A DNA stretch of 64,000 bases. Source: Chloroflexota bacterium (lineage in GTDB: Bacteria > Chloroflexota > Anaerolineae > Promineifilales > Promineifilaceae). The position numbers and the translations under genes were made by a program. Position 1 is the first letter of the stretch, and the number at the start of each line of letters is the position of its first letter. The stretch lies in NCBI GenBank assembly GCA_013112725.1, contig JABFFZ010000005.1, positions 55,217 to 119,216 of the forward strand, given 5' to 3'. Positions 15,361-23,770 of the stretch are shown in pieces. The notes under the pieces are model-generated. The model was not told the DNA's origin, did not search any database, and saw only the letters and a list, made by a program, of their open reading frames with translations.

Positions 15361-15606
15361 CTACCCCCAGGCTAAAAACGCCAGGATAGTGTTCAAGAAA
15401 AACAGCACGGCGCAAATGATCGTAATCCGGTGCATGGTCGCTTCAATGCCACGACGAGTGCGGAAACTGCCGCCGCTGTCGCCACTGCCCCCCAAAAAAC
15501 CGCCCAGGTCAGAGCCTTTCGTTTGCAGAAGAACCAAAACGGTCATGGCTACCGCCAGAATAATCTCAATAATGCCCAAATAGGGTGCTAATCCTGAAAG
15601 AGTCAT
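15361..15606 (-). CDS. secG: Preprotein translocase subunit SecG
   Basis: An 81-residue protein with two transmembrane helices (GIIEIILAVAMTVLVLLQ and ITIICAVLFFLNTILAFLAW) joined by the Gly/Ser-rich SecG loop (KGSDLGGFLGGSGDSGGSFR). SecG assists SecYEG-mediated export across the cytoplasmic membrane. Length and topology are typical. A terminator-like inverted repeat lies in its leader. Confidence 0.93.
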   Translation of the reverse strand: MTLSGLAPYLGIIEIILAVAMTVLVLLQTKGSDLGGFLGGSGDSGGSFRTRRGIEATMHRITIICAVLFFLNTILAFLAWG

Positions 15607-15627
15607 TGTTTACAACCTCATCATTAT

Positions 15628-15664
15628 AAGACCCTAAGGGTTCTTTAAACCCTTAGGGTCTTTT
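15628..15664. terminator. Perfect 15-bp hairpin followed by T run (family V)
   Basis: AAGACCCTAAGGGTT (15628-15642) pairs with AACCCTTAGGGTCTT (15648-15662), followed by TTTT on the plus strand. It lies upstream of secG and downstream of no plus-strand gene, so its role as a terminator is unclear. Nearly the same hairpin is at 32345-32380 and a relative at 55434-55467. Confidence 0.6.
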
Positions 15665-15738
15665 CGTCTACCCTAACAAACAAGCCCGCATTATAACAGT
15701 GGCCTCCGGCGGCGTCGAATGAGAAAACGATGACCCAT

Positions 15739-15767
15739 TTGGAGATATAGGTCAGCAGGGTTATAAT
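15739..15767 (+). promoter_or_regulatory. Promoter of rpsO (TTGGAG-17-TATAAT)
   Basis: TTGGAG at 15739-15744 and TATAAT at 15762-15767 are separated by exactly 17 bases and point at rpsO, leaving a leader of about 70 bases in which S15 could act on its own mRNA as in other bacteria. Confidence 0.65.
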
Positions 15768-15846
15768 CCGCCGCTGGCTTGGCTGTGCGACGTTATTCGG
15801 CACGACGATAGTCAGGCAAAAATTGAAAACAAAACTGGAGGAAACT

Positions 15847-16116
15847 ATGTCTTTAGAACCTGCTACGAAAGCCGAAGTATTACAATCATTTGCCCAGCAT
15901 GAAGGTGACACTGGTTCACCGGAAGTGCAAATTGCCCTCTTTAGCGCCCGTATTGAGCAGTTACAAACCCATTTACGTGAGCATCGGCACGATGAAAGCT
16001 CACGGCGCGGTTTACTGCGGCTGGTAGGCAAGCGGCGGCGGATGCTGGCCTATTTGCGTAAGAACCACCCCGATCGTTACCGCGAGGTGATTGATCGGCT
16101 GGGCTTGCGCCGGTAA
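15847..16116 (+). CDS. rpsO: 30S ribosomal protein S15
   Basis: An 89-residue protein with the S15 signature: [25 protein letters not shown], then [25 protein letters not shown] and [13 protein letters not shown]. It binds 16S rRNA and helps organise the platform of the small subunit. ATG 15847 has GGAGG directly upstream. The rpsO-pnp order is conserved in many bacteria. Confidence 0.97.
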   Translation: MSLEPATKAEVLQSFAQHEGDTGSPEVQIALFSARIEQLQTHLREHRHDESSRRGLLRLVGKRRRMLAYLRKNHPDRYREVIDRLGLRR

Positions 16117-16138
16117 AGACTGTAAAAGTTGGTATTTT

Positions 16139-16173
16139 CAAGGGGCAAGATGATAATCGCCCCTTGCTTTTTT
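16139..16173 (+). terminator. Rho-independent terminator after rpsO
   Basis: CAAGGGGC (16139-16146) pairs with GCCCCTTG (16159-16166), followed by CTTTTTT. It should end or attenuate the rpsO transcript before pnp. Confidence 0.85.
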
Positions 16174-16400
16174 ATAGTTCAGTTGGCATGGGTGAACGGT
16201 TTAGGAATTGGGTATTGTCACATACCTGATGTGGTATGAGCCAGTCCCCAGTCCCTAAAACCCCATTTGCTAACATCAATTTGTCTAACTGAGATGTTCC
16301 TGCTGCCTGATCAGGTTACTTCAGGCATTTTAGCGTTTTACCTGGCAGCATGGTCAGGCTCGTGTGACACACAAATGAAATAAAAGGATTTGAATAATAA

Positions 16401-18632
16401 ATGAAAACAGAATCTGTTTTTACAGCTCGTATTGGCAATGAAGAGCTGACAGTGGCTACCGGCCTGTTAGCCGAACAGGCCGGCGGGGCGGTGACGCTAC
16501 GTGCCGGAGATTCCGTCCTGCTGGCTACGGCCACAATGTCTAAGTTTGTACGCGAAGGATTGGACTTTTTCCCGTTGAGCGTGGATTTTGAAGAGAAGAT
16601 GTATGCAGCCGGCCGTATTCCCGGCAGCTTTTTCCGGCGAGAAGGTAGACCCACCACGGAGGCGGTGCTTATTTCACGGTTGACGGATCGTCCGTTACGG
16701 CCGTTGTTCCCCGATGGGATGCGCAATGAAGTACAGGTCATCACCACCACCCTTTCCTCCGACAACGTGCATTACCTGGACATCATGTCCATCAACGCGG
16801 CCAGCGCCGCCTTGCACATCTCCGACATCCCCTGGGAAGGGCCGATTGGCGGCGTGCGCGTGGGCTATGTGAACGGCGAACTGATAGCCAACCCCACCAT
16901 TCAAGAAATGGCCGGCAGCACGTTGGATTTGCGCATGGCTGCCTCGCGGGATGCCATCATCATGGTAGAAGCGGGTGCGAATGAAGTGACCGAATCGTTA
17001 TTGCTGGAGGCATTGGCGTTTGGGCATCAGGCTGTGCAGCCCTTTATCCAGATGCAAGAAGAGATGCGGGCCGCGGTTGGCAGAGAAAAATCACCGGTGG
17101 TTATTCATGTGGTGGATGCGGATCTGCAAGAAGCTGTGAAGAGCAAGGTGGGCGGCCGTGTGGCCGACATCATGGTGCAAACCGACCGCCATGAGCGCAA
17201 TGACGAGATGGGCGACCTGCGCGATGAAATCGTCAATGATTTTATGGAAGCTGACCCGGAAGTGAATCCGGTGCAGGTGCGGGAAGTGATTACGGACATT
17301 CAGAAGAAAGTGGTACGCAACCGGATATTGTATGAGGGGGTTAGACCAGACGGCCGTGACCTGACCACCATCCGCCCCCTTTTCTCCAAAGTCGGCCTCA
17401 GCCCCCGCGCCCACGGCTCCGGCCTCTTCCAGCGCGGCGAAACCCAGGTATTGAGCATTGCCGCCCTGGGTACGCCGCGTGACGCCCAAAAGCTAGATGG
17501 CCTGACACCCGAAGAGACTCGCCGCTATATGCACCATTACAACTTCCCCCCCTTCTCCACCGGCGAAACATGGCCGCTGCGCGGCCCCAAACGGCGCGAG
17601 ATTGGGCATGGCGCCCTGGCCGAAGCTGCTTTGCGTCCCATGATTCCCCCGGAAGATGAATTCCCGTATACCATTCGGGTGGTGTCTGAAGTGCTGTCTT
17701 CTAATGGCAGCACCAGCCAGGCCAGCGTATGCGCCTCCAGTCTGGCGCTGATGGATTGTGGTGTACCCATTAAACGGCCGGTGGCCGGCGTGGCCATGGG
17801 GTTAATTAGCGATGGCGAAAAGTATGCCATTCTCACCGATATCCAAGGTATGGAAGACCACCTGGGCGATATGGACTTTAAGGTTGCCGGCACCAGCGAA
17901 GGGATCACGGCCTTGCAGATGGACATTAAAATCTCCGGCCTGACGATGGATATCATGACACAGGCGTTAGAGCAGGCGCGGGTGGGGCGGCTGCAAATTC
18001 TGGAACATATGTTGCAAACTATCCCCGCGCCGCGTGAGCAACTCAGCCCTCATGCGCCGCGTATGCTCACCGTCAAAATTGATCCCGACAAAATCGGCGC
18101 CGTTATTGGCAAGGGTGGCGCTAATATTCGCGGCCTGGAAGAAGATTTTGCCGTCTCCATTGATATTCAAGAAGACGGTACGATCTTTGTCGCCGGGGTA
18201 GATGGCGAGTTGGCGGAACAGGCGGTCAAACGCATTACCGCCATGACCCACGAACCGGAATTAGGCGAAATAGTCAGCGGTAAAGTGGTGCGCATCACCG
18301 ACTTTGGTGCATTTGTGGAATTTTTGCCGGGGACAGATGGCATGGTCCACATCTCACAGTTGTCCTCAGAGCATTTGCGCCGGGTAGAAGATGCGGTGCA
18401 GATGGGGGATGAGGTGATGGTGATGATTATTGACCGCAGCCCGGAAGGCAAATACCGTCTCTCCCGTAAGGCGGTGCTGGAAGGGTGGTCACTGGATCAG
18501 GCGCGCGCCGAAGACCGGCCCAAACCGTCCGGCGACCGTCGTGGCGGCGACCGGGGCGGTGATCGTCGCGGTGGGGATCGCGGTGGCGACCGGCGCAGCG
18601 GTGGGGATCGTGGCGGCCCGCGGCGGCGGTAA
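16401..18632 (+). CDS. pnp: Polyribonucleotide nucleotidyltransferase (PNPase)
   Basis: A 743-residue 3'-5' phosphorolytic exoribonuclease, part of RNA decay. Domains in order: first RNase PH domain (FFPLSVDFEEKMYAAGRIPG, FFRREGRPTTEAVLISRLTDRP), helical linker, second RNase PH domain (IRPLFSKVGLSPRAHGSGLF, SNGSTSQASVCASSLALMD, MDFKVAGTSEGITALQMDIK), KH domain (KIGAVIGKGGANIRGLEED) and S1 domain (SGKVVRITDFGAFVEFLPG). The last 40 residues are an unusual Arg/Gly/Asp-rich tail (GGDRGGDRR repeats) that could add RNA binding. The leader between the rpsO terminator and the start (about 225 bases) contains the palindrome CCTGATCAGG near 16307 and no gene. Confidence 0.97.
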   Translation: MKTESVFTARIGNEELTVATGLLAEQAGGAVTLRAGDSVLLATATMSKFVREGLDFFPLSVDFEEKMYAAGRIPGSFFRREGRPTTEAVLISRLTDRPLRPLFPDGMRNEVQVITTTLSSDNVHYLDIMSINAASAALHISDIPWEGPIGGVRVGYVNGELIANPTIQEMAGSTLDLRMAASRDAIIMVEAGANEVTESLLLEALAFGHQAVQPFIQMQEEMRAAVGREKSPVVIHVVDADLQEAVKSKVGGRVADIMVQTDRHERNDEMGDLRDEIVNDFMEADPEVNPVQVREVITDIQKKVVRNRILYEGVRPDGRDLTTIRPLFSKVGLSPRAHGSGLFQRGETQVLSIAALGTPRDAQKLDGLTPEETRRYMHHYNFPPFSTGETWPLRGPKRREIGHGALAEAALRPMIPPEDEFPYTIRVVSEVLSSNGSTSQASVCASSLALMDCGVPIKRPVAGVAMGLISDGEKYAILTDIQGMEDHLGDMDFKVAGTSEGITALQMDIKISGLTMDIMTQALEQARVGRLQILEHMLQTIPAPREQLSPHAPRMLTVKIDPDKIGAVIGKGGANIRGLEEDFAVSIDIQEDGTIFVAGVDGELAEQAVKRITAMTHEPELGEIVSGKVVRITDFGAFVEFLPGTDGMVHISQLSSEHLRRVEDAVQMGDEVMVMIIDRSPEGKYRLSRKAVLEGWSLDQARAEDRPKPSGDRRGGDRGGDRRGGDRGGDRRSGGDRGGPRRR

Positions 18633-18676
18633 TTGGTAATCGGTTATCGGTTATCGGAAGAGTAGTGAAATGAGGA

Positions 18677-18708
18677 AGCCTGGCGTGTGAAAAGCGCCAG
18701 GCTCTTTT
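18677..18708 (+). terminator. Rho-independent terminator after pnp
   Basis: AGCCTGGCG (18677-18685) pairs with CGCCAGGCT (18695-18703), followed by CTTTT. Confidence 0.85.
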
Positions 18709-18809
18709 ATTGCCGGGCAGTTGATTGGTCGTTGGTTGTTGCCGGTTGCCCCTGCCAACTCATGGTGTTACCATCCCTCTGTATTCTTTGGAGATGAAAG
18801 CTGGGGTGG

Positions 18810-19535
18810 ATGATGAGCAAGCGCATTTTAGTTGTAGATGATGAACTGAAAATTGCCAGCGCCTTAGCCGTGCTGCTGCGGAGCGTGGGTTATGAGGTGA
18901 ATGTGCAGCCGGGTGGCGCGGCAGCCATCGCTCAATTGCCGGTGTTTCTGCCTGACCTGGTCTTGCTGGATGTGACGATGCCGGGTGTGGATGGTTATGC
19001 CGTTTGCCGCCACATCCGGCAGCAAGGGGCTTATACGCCAATCATCATGTTGACGGCCAGAGATGAAACGGCCGAGAAAGTGGCCGGGTTGGAAAGTGGG
19101 GCGGATGTCTACATGACTAAGCCGTTTGACTCTGGGGAACTGTTAGCCCAAATCAAAGCACTATTGCGGTTCGCTGAGCAGCATACGGCCGTGTCTCCCG
19201 ATCAATCGCCGGGGAAGAAGCCGCCACTAACGGTTGGCTCCTTAACTTTGTTGCCAGAGCGGCAACAAATTTTATTGAACCAACAAGAGCTATCGCTGAC
19301 ACCCAAAGAGTTTGAACTGCTGCAATTTCTGATGCAGCATTCGGGGCAGGTGTTTGGCCGACAAACATTATTGCGCCAGGTGTGGGGGTATGATGCGCCG
19401 GTTGATTCGCGGGCGGTAGACGTTACCATGCAACGGCTACGCGCCAAGATTGAGACAGACCCGGCGGAGCCGGAACTATTACAAACAGTTCGTGGTTTTG
19501 GCTATCGTCTGCAACTATCAGAAATGAAGACCTGA
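18810..19535 (+). CDS. OmpR/PhoB-family response regulator
   Basis: A 241-residue regulator. The receiver domain has the acidic pair at 10-11, phospho-acceptor Asp54 in LVLLDVTMPG, Thr in MLTARD and Lys in MTKPFD. The C-terminal winged helix (LSLTPKEFELLQFLMQHSGQ, RQVWGYDAPVDSRAVDVTMQ, RGFGYRL) binds tandem direct repeats with an 11-bp period in characterised relatives such as PhoB. Just such repeats occur in three promoter modules at 22.0, 23.7 and 27.2 kb. The likely partner kinase is not adjacent but at 23.8 kb, on the far side of a minus-strand island of secreted-protein genes. Partnership and targets are inferred. Confidence 0.92.
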   Translation: MMSKRILVVDDELKIASALAVLLRSVGYEVNVQPGGAAAIAQLPVFLPDLVLLDVTMPGVDGYAVCRHIRQQGAYTPIIMLTARDETAEKVAGLESGADVYMTKPFDSGELLAQIKALLRFAEQHTAVSPDQSPGKKPPLTVGSLTLLPERQQILLNQQELSLTPKEFELLQFLMQHSGQVFGRQTLLRQVWGYDAPVDSRAVDVTMQRLRAKIETDPAEPELLQTVRGFGYRLQLSEMKT

Positions 19536-19564
19536 GCATGTCATTGCAACCCATAGTCACCTTT

Positions 19565-20378
19565 TCAAGGTCTGTGAATGGCCTGCAATACTCCTGGCGG
19601 GCCGCTGCCTAATGAGATGACAACCGGGCAGGCAACAATCCCATAACTCCACGATGACCAATGAAGCACGGCCGTGTCGCCATCTACAAACATGACGTGG
19701 ATAATGAAATCCTGATTGTATGTTGGGTCATCATCAAAAAGAGCAAGGTGAGGGGTGCGGGCTGCTCTCGAAAGTTCGACGTTCCAATCCTTGACAGGAT
19801 AAACGGCGGCCACAGACGTAACTGAGTTGCGTACCTCATATATATTTAAATCTGTTTTCGGCAAACCGCCAAGTTCGGTGATGAGCTCGTTGACGATCAC
19901 CTCCGGCTGGCGTTCTTTACTTCGAATTTGGATGGGAATAACTATGATTGCGCCATCCGTCCAATAAATGCGCACCTCCTTGCCCTGTGGCGCCAATCCA
20001 TACGCTATTGCCAGATCAGTTTTGTTCCCGCCAACTGTATATCCGGCAACAAATTCTTTCGTCATAAGAAAGTCGATCTGACAGCCAAGATTGCTAGCCC
20101 CCCCTCCTTTCTTGGGTTACAAATGTTGTGCCTATACAAGTTTGCCCGACCCGACGTGGATCACTTGACTCATAGGCATAAAGCAGCACGATACCGCCAG
20201 CCACCTCCTCTTGTCTTAACAGTTGGAAAGAGGATTGGTTTGCCGAATTTAAGTACCCAGAGAATTCGGTCAGCGCATCTATATAAGTTTGGTGGTATGG
20301 CCTAGATCCGATGATGAAAAGAGATACACATAACCCTAGAGTAAGAAATACGACATCCTGCCTTCTTATCATTGCCAT
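19565..20378 (-). pseudogene. Secreted or membrane-anchored protein of unknown function, frameshifted at a G run
   Basis: Two minus-strand frames join into one protein of about 270 residues. The first (20378-20094) starts with a hydrophobic anchor (VVFLTLGLCVSLFIIGS) and ends in TQERRGG. The second continues GASNLGCQIDFLMTKEF and runs to 19565. The change of frame is in a run of six G (minus strand) near 20098-20103; one G fewer restores a single frame. No domain recognised. It is the last gene of an apparent operon with 21212-20415 and 21862-21248 (gaps of 36-37 bases). Low GC and no ACGGCCGT copies after 19.7 kb. Confidence 0.6.
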
Positions 20379-20414
20379 GCTCGACTAACGGGTATCCGTT
20401 TGTTTGCTACCGTG

Positions 20415-21212
20415 CTAATTTTGCTGCCCTGGCATTTCCATCAATCCATAGTCGTATAAAAAGGAGGCTGTTGGCGGCATCCCCACAGAGGCAAACCCGC
20501 CGGCTAAAACATCCCGACGTACAGCACGGGGAATATGCGCTTCCTTTAGCCTGAAGTCCGTTAAACTGGCTTGAAGCACAGCCTCCATTCCGTCAGCCAG
20601 GAATACATCCTCGTCCCCGGCAATGACCGGAATCACTTTTGCCGCTACCAGACCACTTACATCTACCCATCCTAAAAACTCCGTACCAACACCGCTTGCC
20701 TCATGAACGCCGCTCATCGCCATAGCCAACAGCGATTCAGGAATGAGTACGCCATTTTCATCTGGACTGCCCTGAACCGTCACAATTTTTCCGTCCGGCT
20801 CTCGTAAGAAGATTGTATATTTGTCGGCCACAATTTCATATTTTCTGACAAAGTCGGTGAATTCATCTTTTGTAAGTGGCCCGGTAAACGTAATTTTAAG
20901 GGGAACTAATTCTTCTGGTTGCAGATTTTTCAACAACGCTGCCAGTTCCTTATGGCTAAAGTCCCGATAATTGTAGATACCTTCTGCCGAACTATAGTCA
21001 GGATAAATTTCGGCCACAGCTTCGTGTGCCAGGTTATCCACGCCATAGCCATAACTCACACCGTATTTGCTATCCGTTTCCCAATAAACGACGGTTACCT
21101 CTTCTGTGGGGAGCGAGGCGGCTTCTTGTTGGAAAAGATTGCCCAACATGGCTGCCAGCAGAAACGCGGTTATGAGTAAAAACCACTTCTTGTTTACTTG
21201 TTTACTATTCAT
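20415..21212 (-). CDS. Secreted protein of unknown function
   Basis: A 265-residue protein with an N-terminal signal segment (WFLLITAFLLAAMLGNLF). The mature part is acidic, with YWETDSKYGVSYGYGVDNLA, a probable helical region (HKELAALLKNLQPEELVPLK) and the strand-rich KYTIFLREPDGKIVTVQG. I do not recognise the family. ATG 21212 is preferred over the longer frame because AAGGGAT sits 8 bases upstream, a leader element shared with the next gene upstream (21862). It belongs to the minus-strand operon that starts at promoter module A. Confidence 0.7.
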   Translation of the reverse strand: MNSKQVNKKWFLLITAFLLAAMLGNLFQQEAASLPTEEVTVVYWETDSKYGVSYGYGVDNLAHEAVAEIYPDYSSAEGIYNYRDFSHKELAALLKNLQPEELVPLKITFTGPLTKDEFTDFVRKYEIVADKYTIFLREPDGKIVTVQGSPDENGVLIPESLLAMAMSGVHEASGVGTEFLGWVDVSGLVAAKVIPVIAGDEDVFLADGMEAVLQASLTDFRLKEAHIPRAVRRDVLAGGFASVGMPPTASFLYDYGLMEMPGQQN

Positions 21213-21247
21213 TTTCTTTATCCCTTTTGGATCATTGGCCTTAAATA

Positions 21248-21862
21248 TCAACACTGCCCATTAGTGGGCGCATATACGTTACTTGAGTTAATGCAGAACT
21301 TGCCATGATACGGGCCTGCGCCGCCGAAGGTAGTAACCCAGTAAGTGTTGGTTGTTATTTCTCCGGTACCATTATTGCCGCTGGTAGTGTCTCTAAAAAG
21401 ATGTTGGAAATAATAGTTGGTCCCTGTTGTGATGTTGTTATTACGCACTTCTGCTCGCCATTCATTGTCCGCGCCTGCCCCACAACCTTTTGTTGAGAAA
21501 GTGACATTTGGTAAATTTGACCAAGACCAGGCATGGTCTCCAACACGAATATTGCCGCAATTGTTTGTATTGAGTTGAAAAGCGTGGTAAACCATCGCCA
21601 GATAACCACTTGACTGTGGTATGAAGGTGTTCCATTTGACGTAATCATCACCAGCACGGATGTAGCGTTTACCGCCAGACCATTCGACTTGACCTCTATG
21701 TCAACCATCATCTGCACTTCAATCGGTCTGGTAATCATGTATATAACGCACCGATACTGTCCAGGCATAAGCTGCTGTCGCCAGCATTAAAGCTAGAAAT
21801 GCCAGAAGCAATATGCCAATTCGGTATTTCCATCTAAACCTCTTTACGATTTTTCTTGTCAT
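21248..21862 (-). pseudogene. Secreted protein with two in-frame TGA codons at tryptophan-like positions
   Basis: One continuous minus-strand frame of 205 codons from ATG 21862 encodes a signal peptide (IGILLLAFLALMLATAAYA) and a mature domain, interrupted only by TGA at codons 48 (21721-21719) and 54 (21703-21701). Read through as Trp, the region becomes DYQTDWSADDGWHRGQVEW, consistent with the Trp/Gly/Asp-rich remainder (YVKWNTFIPQSSGYLAMVYH, HAWSWSNLPNVTF, FCINSS). Function unknown; several Cys suggest disulfides. AAAAGGGATC upstream is a good ribosome site. It is the first gene downstream of promoter module A. Most simply a pseudogene; readthrough is the alternative. Confidence 0.65.
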
Positions 21863-22046
21863 TTTATTGATCCCTTTTTAGTCTTTTCTCTTGATATTTT
21901 TGGCTCTTTGGGATTTCGTGGGGTTTGGCGTGAAACGTGATGTCTCTCTGGTCACGTTTCACGTTTCACGCTTCACGGGTTGTCAACCCCCTGAATTCCT
22001 GAAGACCCATATTTTTCTTTATCGGAGGTCTAGCTAAACCGGGGAA
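21863..22046. other. Leader of the secreted-protein operon
   Basis: About 180 bases between the minus-direction -10 box of module A and the ATG at 21862. It contains an inverted GTGAAACGTGA/TCACGTTTCAC repeat near 21930-21980 (family I-like) and the AAAAGGGAT ribosome site, but no gene. Confidence 0.5.
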
Positions 22047-22149
22047 ACTATAACATACGAATGTCACAGGCATGTCGCGGCCGTGTTACAGTTCTGTCAC
22101 AGTCTGGCAAACGCCGGTTATATTGCCCGTTCACACATTTGGTTATAGT
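22047..22149. promoter_or_regulatory. Bidirectional promoter module A with four 11-bp repeats
   Basis: Four consecutive 11-mers fill 22062-22105: TGTCACAGGCA, TGTCGCGGCCG, TGTTACAGTTC, TGTCACAGTCT. A minus-strand -10 box TATAGT (22052-22047) lies exactly 9 bases left of the array and leads to the 21862 operon. A plus-strand TATAGT (22144-22149) with TTGCCC at 22123-22128 lies to the right but faces no recognised gene. An 11-bp period is the binding geometry of OmpR/PhoB-type regulators. Modules B (23659-23762) and C (27176-27262) share the design. Confidence 0.72.
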
Positions 22150-22154
22150 CGCCA

Positions 22155-22238
22155 GTTTGCCGCACTCATTAATGCAGAACCTGTCGTGCTACAGCCAATA
22201 GGCCACCTTAAACGTTTATTTATGCAACTTGCAGGAAA
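22155..22238 (-). pseudogene. Possible decayed 3' end of a gene related to 21862-21248
   Basis: On the minus strand a segment translating as FCIN at 22165-22180 is nearly identical in DNA (GTTCTGCATTAA) to the end of the secreted gene at 21280-21292, but has stops in all useful frames. It suggests an old duplication of this gene type. The rest of the interval up to 22238 shows nothing recognisable. Confidence 0.3.
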
Positions 22239-22925
22239 TCATCCGTCCTGAGCTAAGGTATTCAGGGCAAATGTTATTTGTTTCTCTAGTTCTTCGATAT
22301 TAATTGGGAGACCTGATCCTGAAGATGGGTTTGTTGTATCACTATAGTTATATACAGTGCCATTTTCCTCGATCCGGTACCTCGCAAATGGAGTCATCAC
22401 CAGGTAAAGTTCTCTCTCAGGTGCATGCACTCTGTCTCCAGAGGCATCCCAGAGAAACAAAATATACTCTTCTCCTGGCTTATAAAGCGGATCCTCAGAA
22501 AATTCAAACAACCGACCAGGCCAATTACTCTCTGCTGGAAGCAAACCACCTGTTTGAGCTACTGTGATTAATTGCCCGGGTGTTTTATCACCTTTATACA
22601 CTTCCAAAATCGTGAAGTTTGTGTCTGTGAAAGGAAGTATGATCTCTTCGTTTTCTCCAGACCAAACAGGCTCTTCAGAATAATCATCTTGTGGTTTAGC
22701 GGAAACTGGTAATTGCTGCACGAATAGTCGTGTCGGATCAACAGACTCCACCTTCACACGAACAATGACATCAGTTTCCGCGGCCAGTTCAACAATTGTT
22801 TTGGATGATGAAACCCACATAGCCTCTGCAACAATCTTTTCCTCTGGTTTCTCAGAAGTCCATATGAATATAAAAAGCAACAAGCTAATAGCCAACAATG
22901 ATAAGACAAGATTCTTCATGTTCAT
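22239..22925 (-). CDS. Membrane-anchored extracytoplasmic protein, unknown function
   Basis: About 228 residues: one N-terminal membrane helix (LVLSLLAISLLLFIFIWTS) and an exported beta-rich domain (DVIVRVKVESVDPTRLFVQQ, FTILEVYKGDKTPGQLITVA, YKPGEEYILFLWD, MTPFARYRIEENGTVYNY). The pattern of voltage-free beta strands around KGD and PGEEYILFL is common in exported proteins of unknown role. GGAGG is 8 bases before the ATG at 22925; the ATG at 22931 is too close to it. It lies 75 bases downstream of the metalloprotease gene, probably in one operon driven by module B. Confidence 0.68.
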   Translation of the reverse strand: MNMKNLVLSLLAISLLLFIFIWTSEKPEEKIVAEAMWVSSSKTIVELAAETDVIVRVKVESVDPTRLFVQQLPVSAKPQDDYSEEPVWSGENEEIILPFTDTNFTILEVYKGDKTPGQLITVAQTGGLLPAESNWPGRLFEFSEDPLYKPGEEYILFLWDASGDRVHAPERELYLVMTPFARYRIEENGTVYNYSDTTNPSSGSGLPINIEELEKQITFALNTLAQDG

Positions 22926-23000
22926 CTGCATATCCTCCGAATTCGCAAATTGTCCAAGCTTTTAACAAAGCAAATGAATCTTTGAAAAGCCAACTGCCTA

Positions 23001-23606
23001 TCAATACCTGTTATTGACCAAGACCTTATCGTACTCATTTAGCCAATTTTGGGAGGAGTGATCGGGGTCCATTATGGAGTTTACACCATCCCGATGCGCC
23101 AGAGACAAACAATGACCTGCCTCATGCATGAATGTGTTCTCTTTTTCGGCATCTGACCAACTACCTGAAAAATATGTATTAAAATCCAACTCGCAGCTCT
23201 TATACGTGTTTGAAAAAGCCGTGCTATTGTCACAGTTGCCGTAAATGTCACAGATATATGCAAATCCATACCAGGTAGTAATACCGAAACTGGTGACCAC
23301 TACCTTGATATCTTCATTTGAAGTTACCTTTAGTAAATTGGCGTCTGTATATGTGTGCCAACGTCCCATGGAAATATTAGCCCTTGGTTCATAACCAGAG
23401 GAAGTGCCTGTAAATTTCCACCGAATCCATCCTCCAGCAGGAAATTGCCCACTTCCTGTATAATCTGCTGCAAAAGTGTCTGAAACTGATACGAGTAGAA
23501 GAAAAAGGAGTACACCTGCCATTACAATCACTCGTCCTGTTACCTTTAGCTTTTGCGTATTAAGATAACCGTCTAACTTAATGTATCCTGATCTAAAATT
23601 ACCCAT
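23001..23606 (-). CDS. Secreted matrixin-like zinc metalloprotease
   Basis: A 201-residue exported protein. After a signal segment (VIVMAGVLLFLLLVSVSDTFA, cleavage near residue 46), the zinc site HEAGHCLSLAH (161-171) gives HExxHxxxxxH, followed by a Met-turn (NSIM, Met179), the hallmark of metzincins. The catalytic domain is short, like small bacterial matrixin/metzincin-type proteases. Four Cys between 119 and 166 may form disulfides. AAAGGAGG directly upstream makes ATG 23606 the clear start. It is transcribed divergently from the kinase gene out of promoter module B. Substrate unknown. Confidence 0.82.
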   Translation of the reverse strand: MGNFRSGYIKLDGYLNTQKLKVTGRVIVMAGVLLFLLLVSVSDTFAADYTGSGQFPAGGWIRWKFTGTSSGYEPRANISMGRWHTYTDANLLKVTSNEDIKVVVTSFGITTWYGFAYICDIYGNCDNSTAFSNTYKSCELDFNTYFSGSWSDAEKENTFMHEAGHCLSLAHRDGVNSIMDPDHSSQNWLNEYDKVLVNNRY

Positions 23607-23658
23607 TTCAACCTCCTTTGCTAAATATTTAGAGAAGTAAAAACTTTGTCGTTCGGCA

Positions 23659-23762
23659 TAATACCCTAGAAATGTCACAGCCACGCCACAATCGTGTCAC
23701 AGTTGTGTTACAGTTTTGTAACACCCTATTTCATTGCCCCTGCCGCTGATTTCGCTATAGTC
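23659..23762. promoter_or_regulatory. Bidirectional promoter module B with five 11-bp repeats
   Basis: Consecutive 11-mers fill 23674-23728: TGTCACAGCCA, CGCCACAATCG, TGTCACAGTTG, TGTTACAGTTT, TGTAACACCCT. Minus direction: TATTAT (23664-23659) exactly 9 bases from the array, leading to the metalloprotease. Plus direction: TTGCCC (23735-23740), 16 bases, TATAGT (23757-23762), with the kinase ATG only 8 bases further, implying a leaderless or nearly leaderless mRNA. The minus -10 has no separate -35; the repeat array takes its place, as at activator-dependent promoters. Confidence 0.78.
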
Positions 23763-23770
23763 GCTGCCTG

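Noticed and set aside
16218..16260. Single TGTCACA in the pnp leader as another site of the 11-bp array regulator
   Set aside because: Only one copy, without tandem 11-bp repeats or a spaced -10 box.
21719..21721. Selenocysteine at the in-frame TGA codons
   Set aside because: The context fits Trp rather than redox Cys/Sec, and no clear SECIS-like hairpin follows directly.
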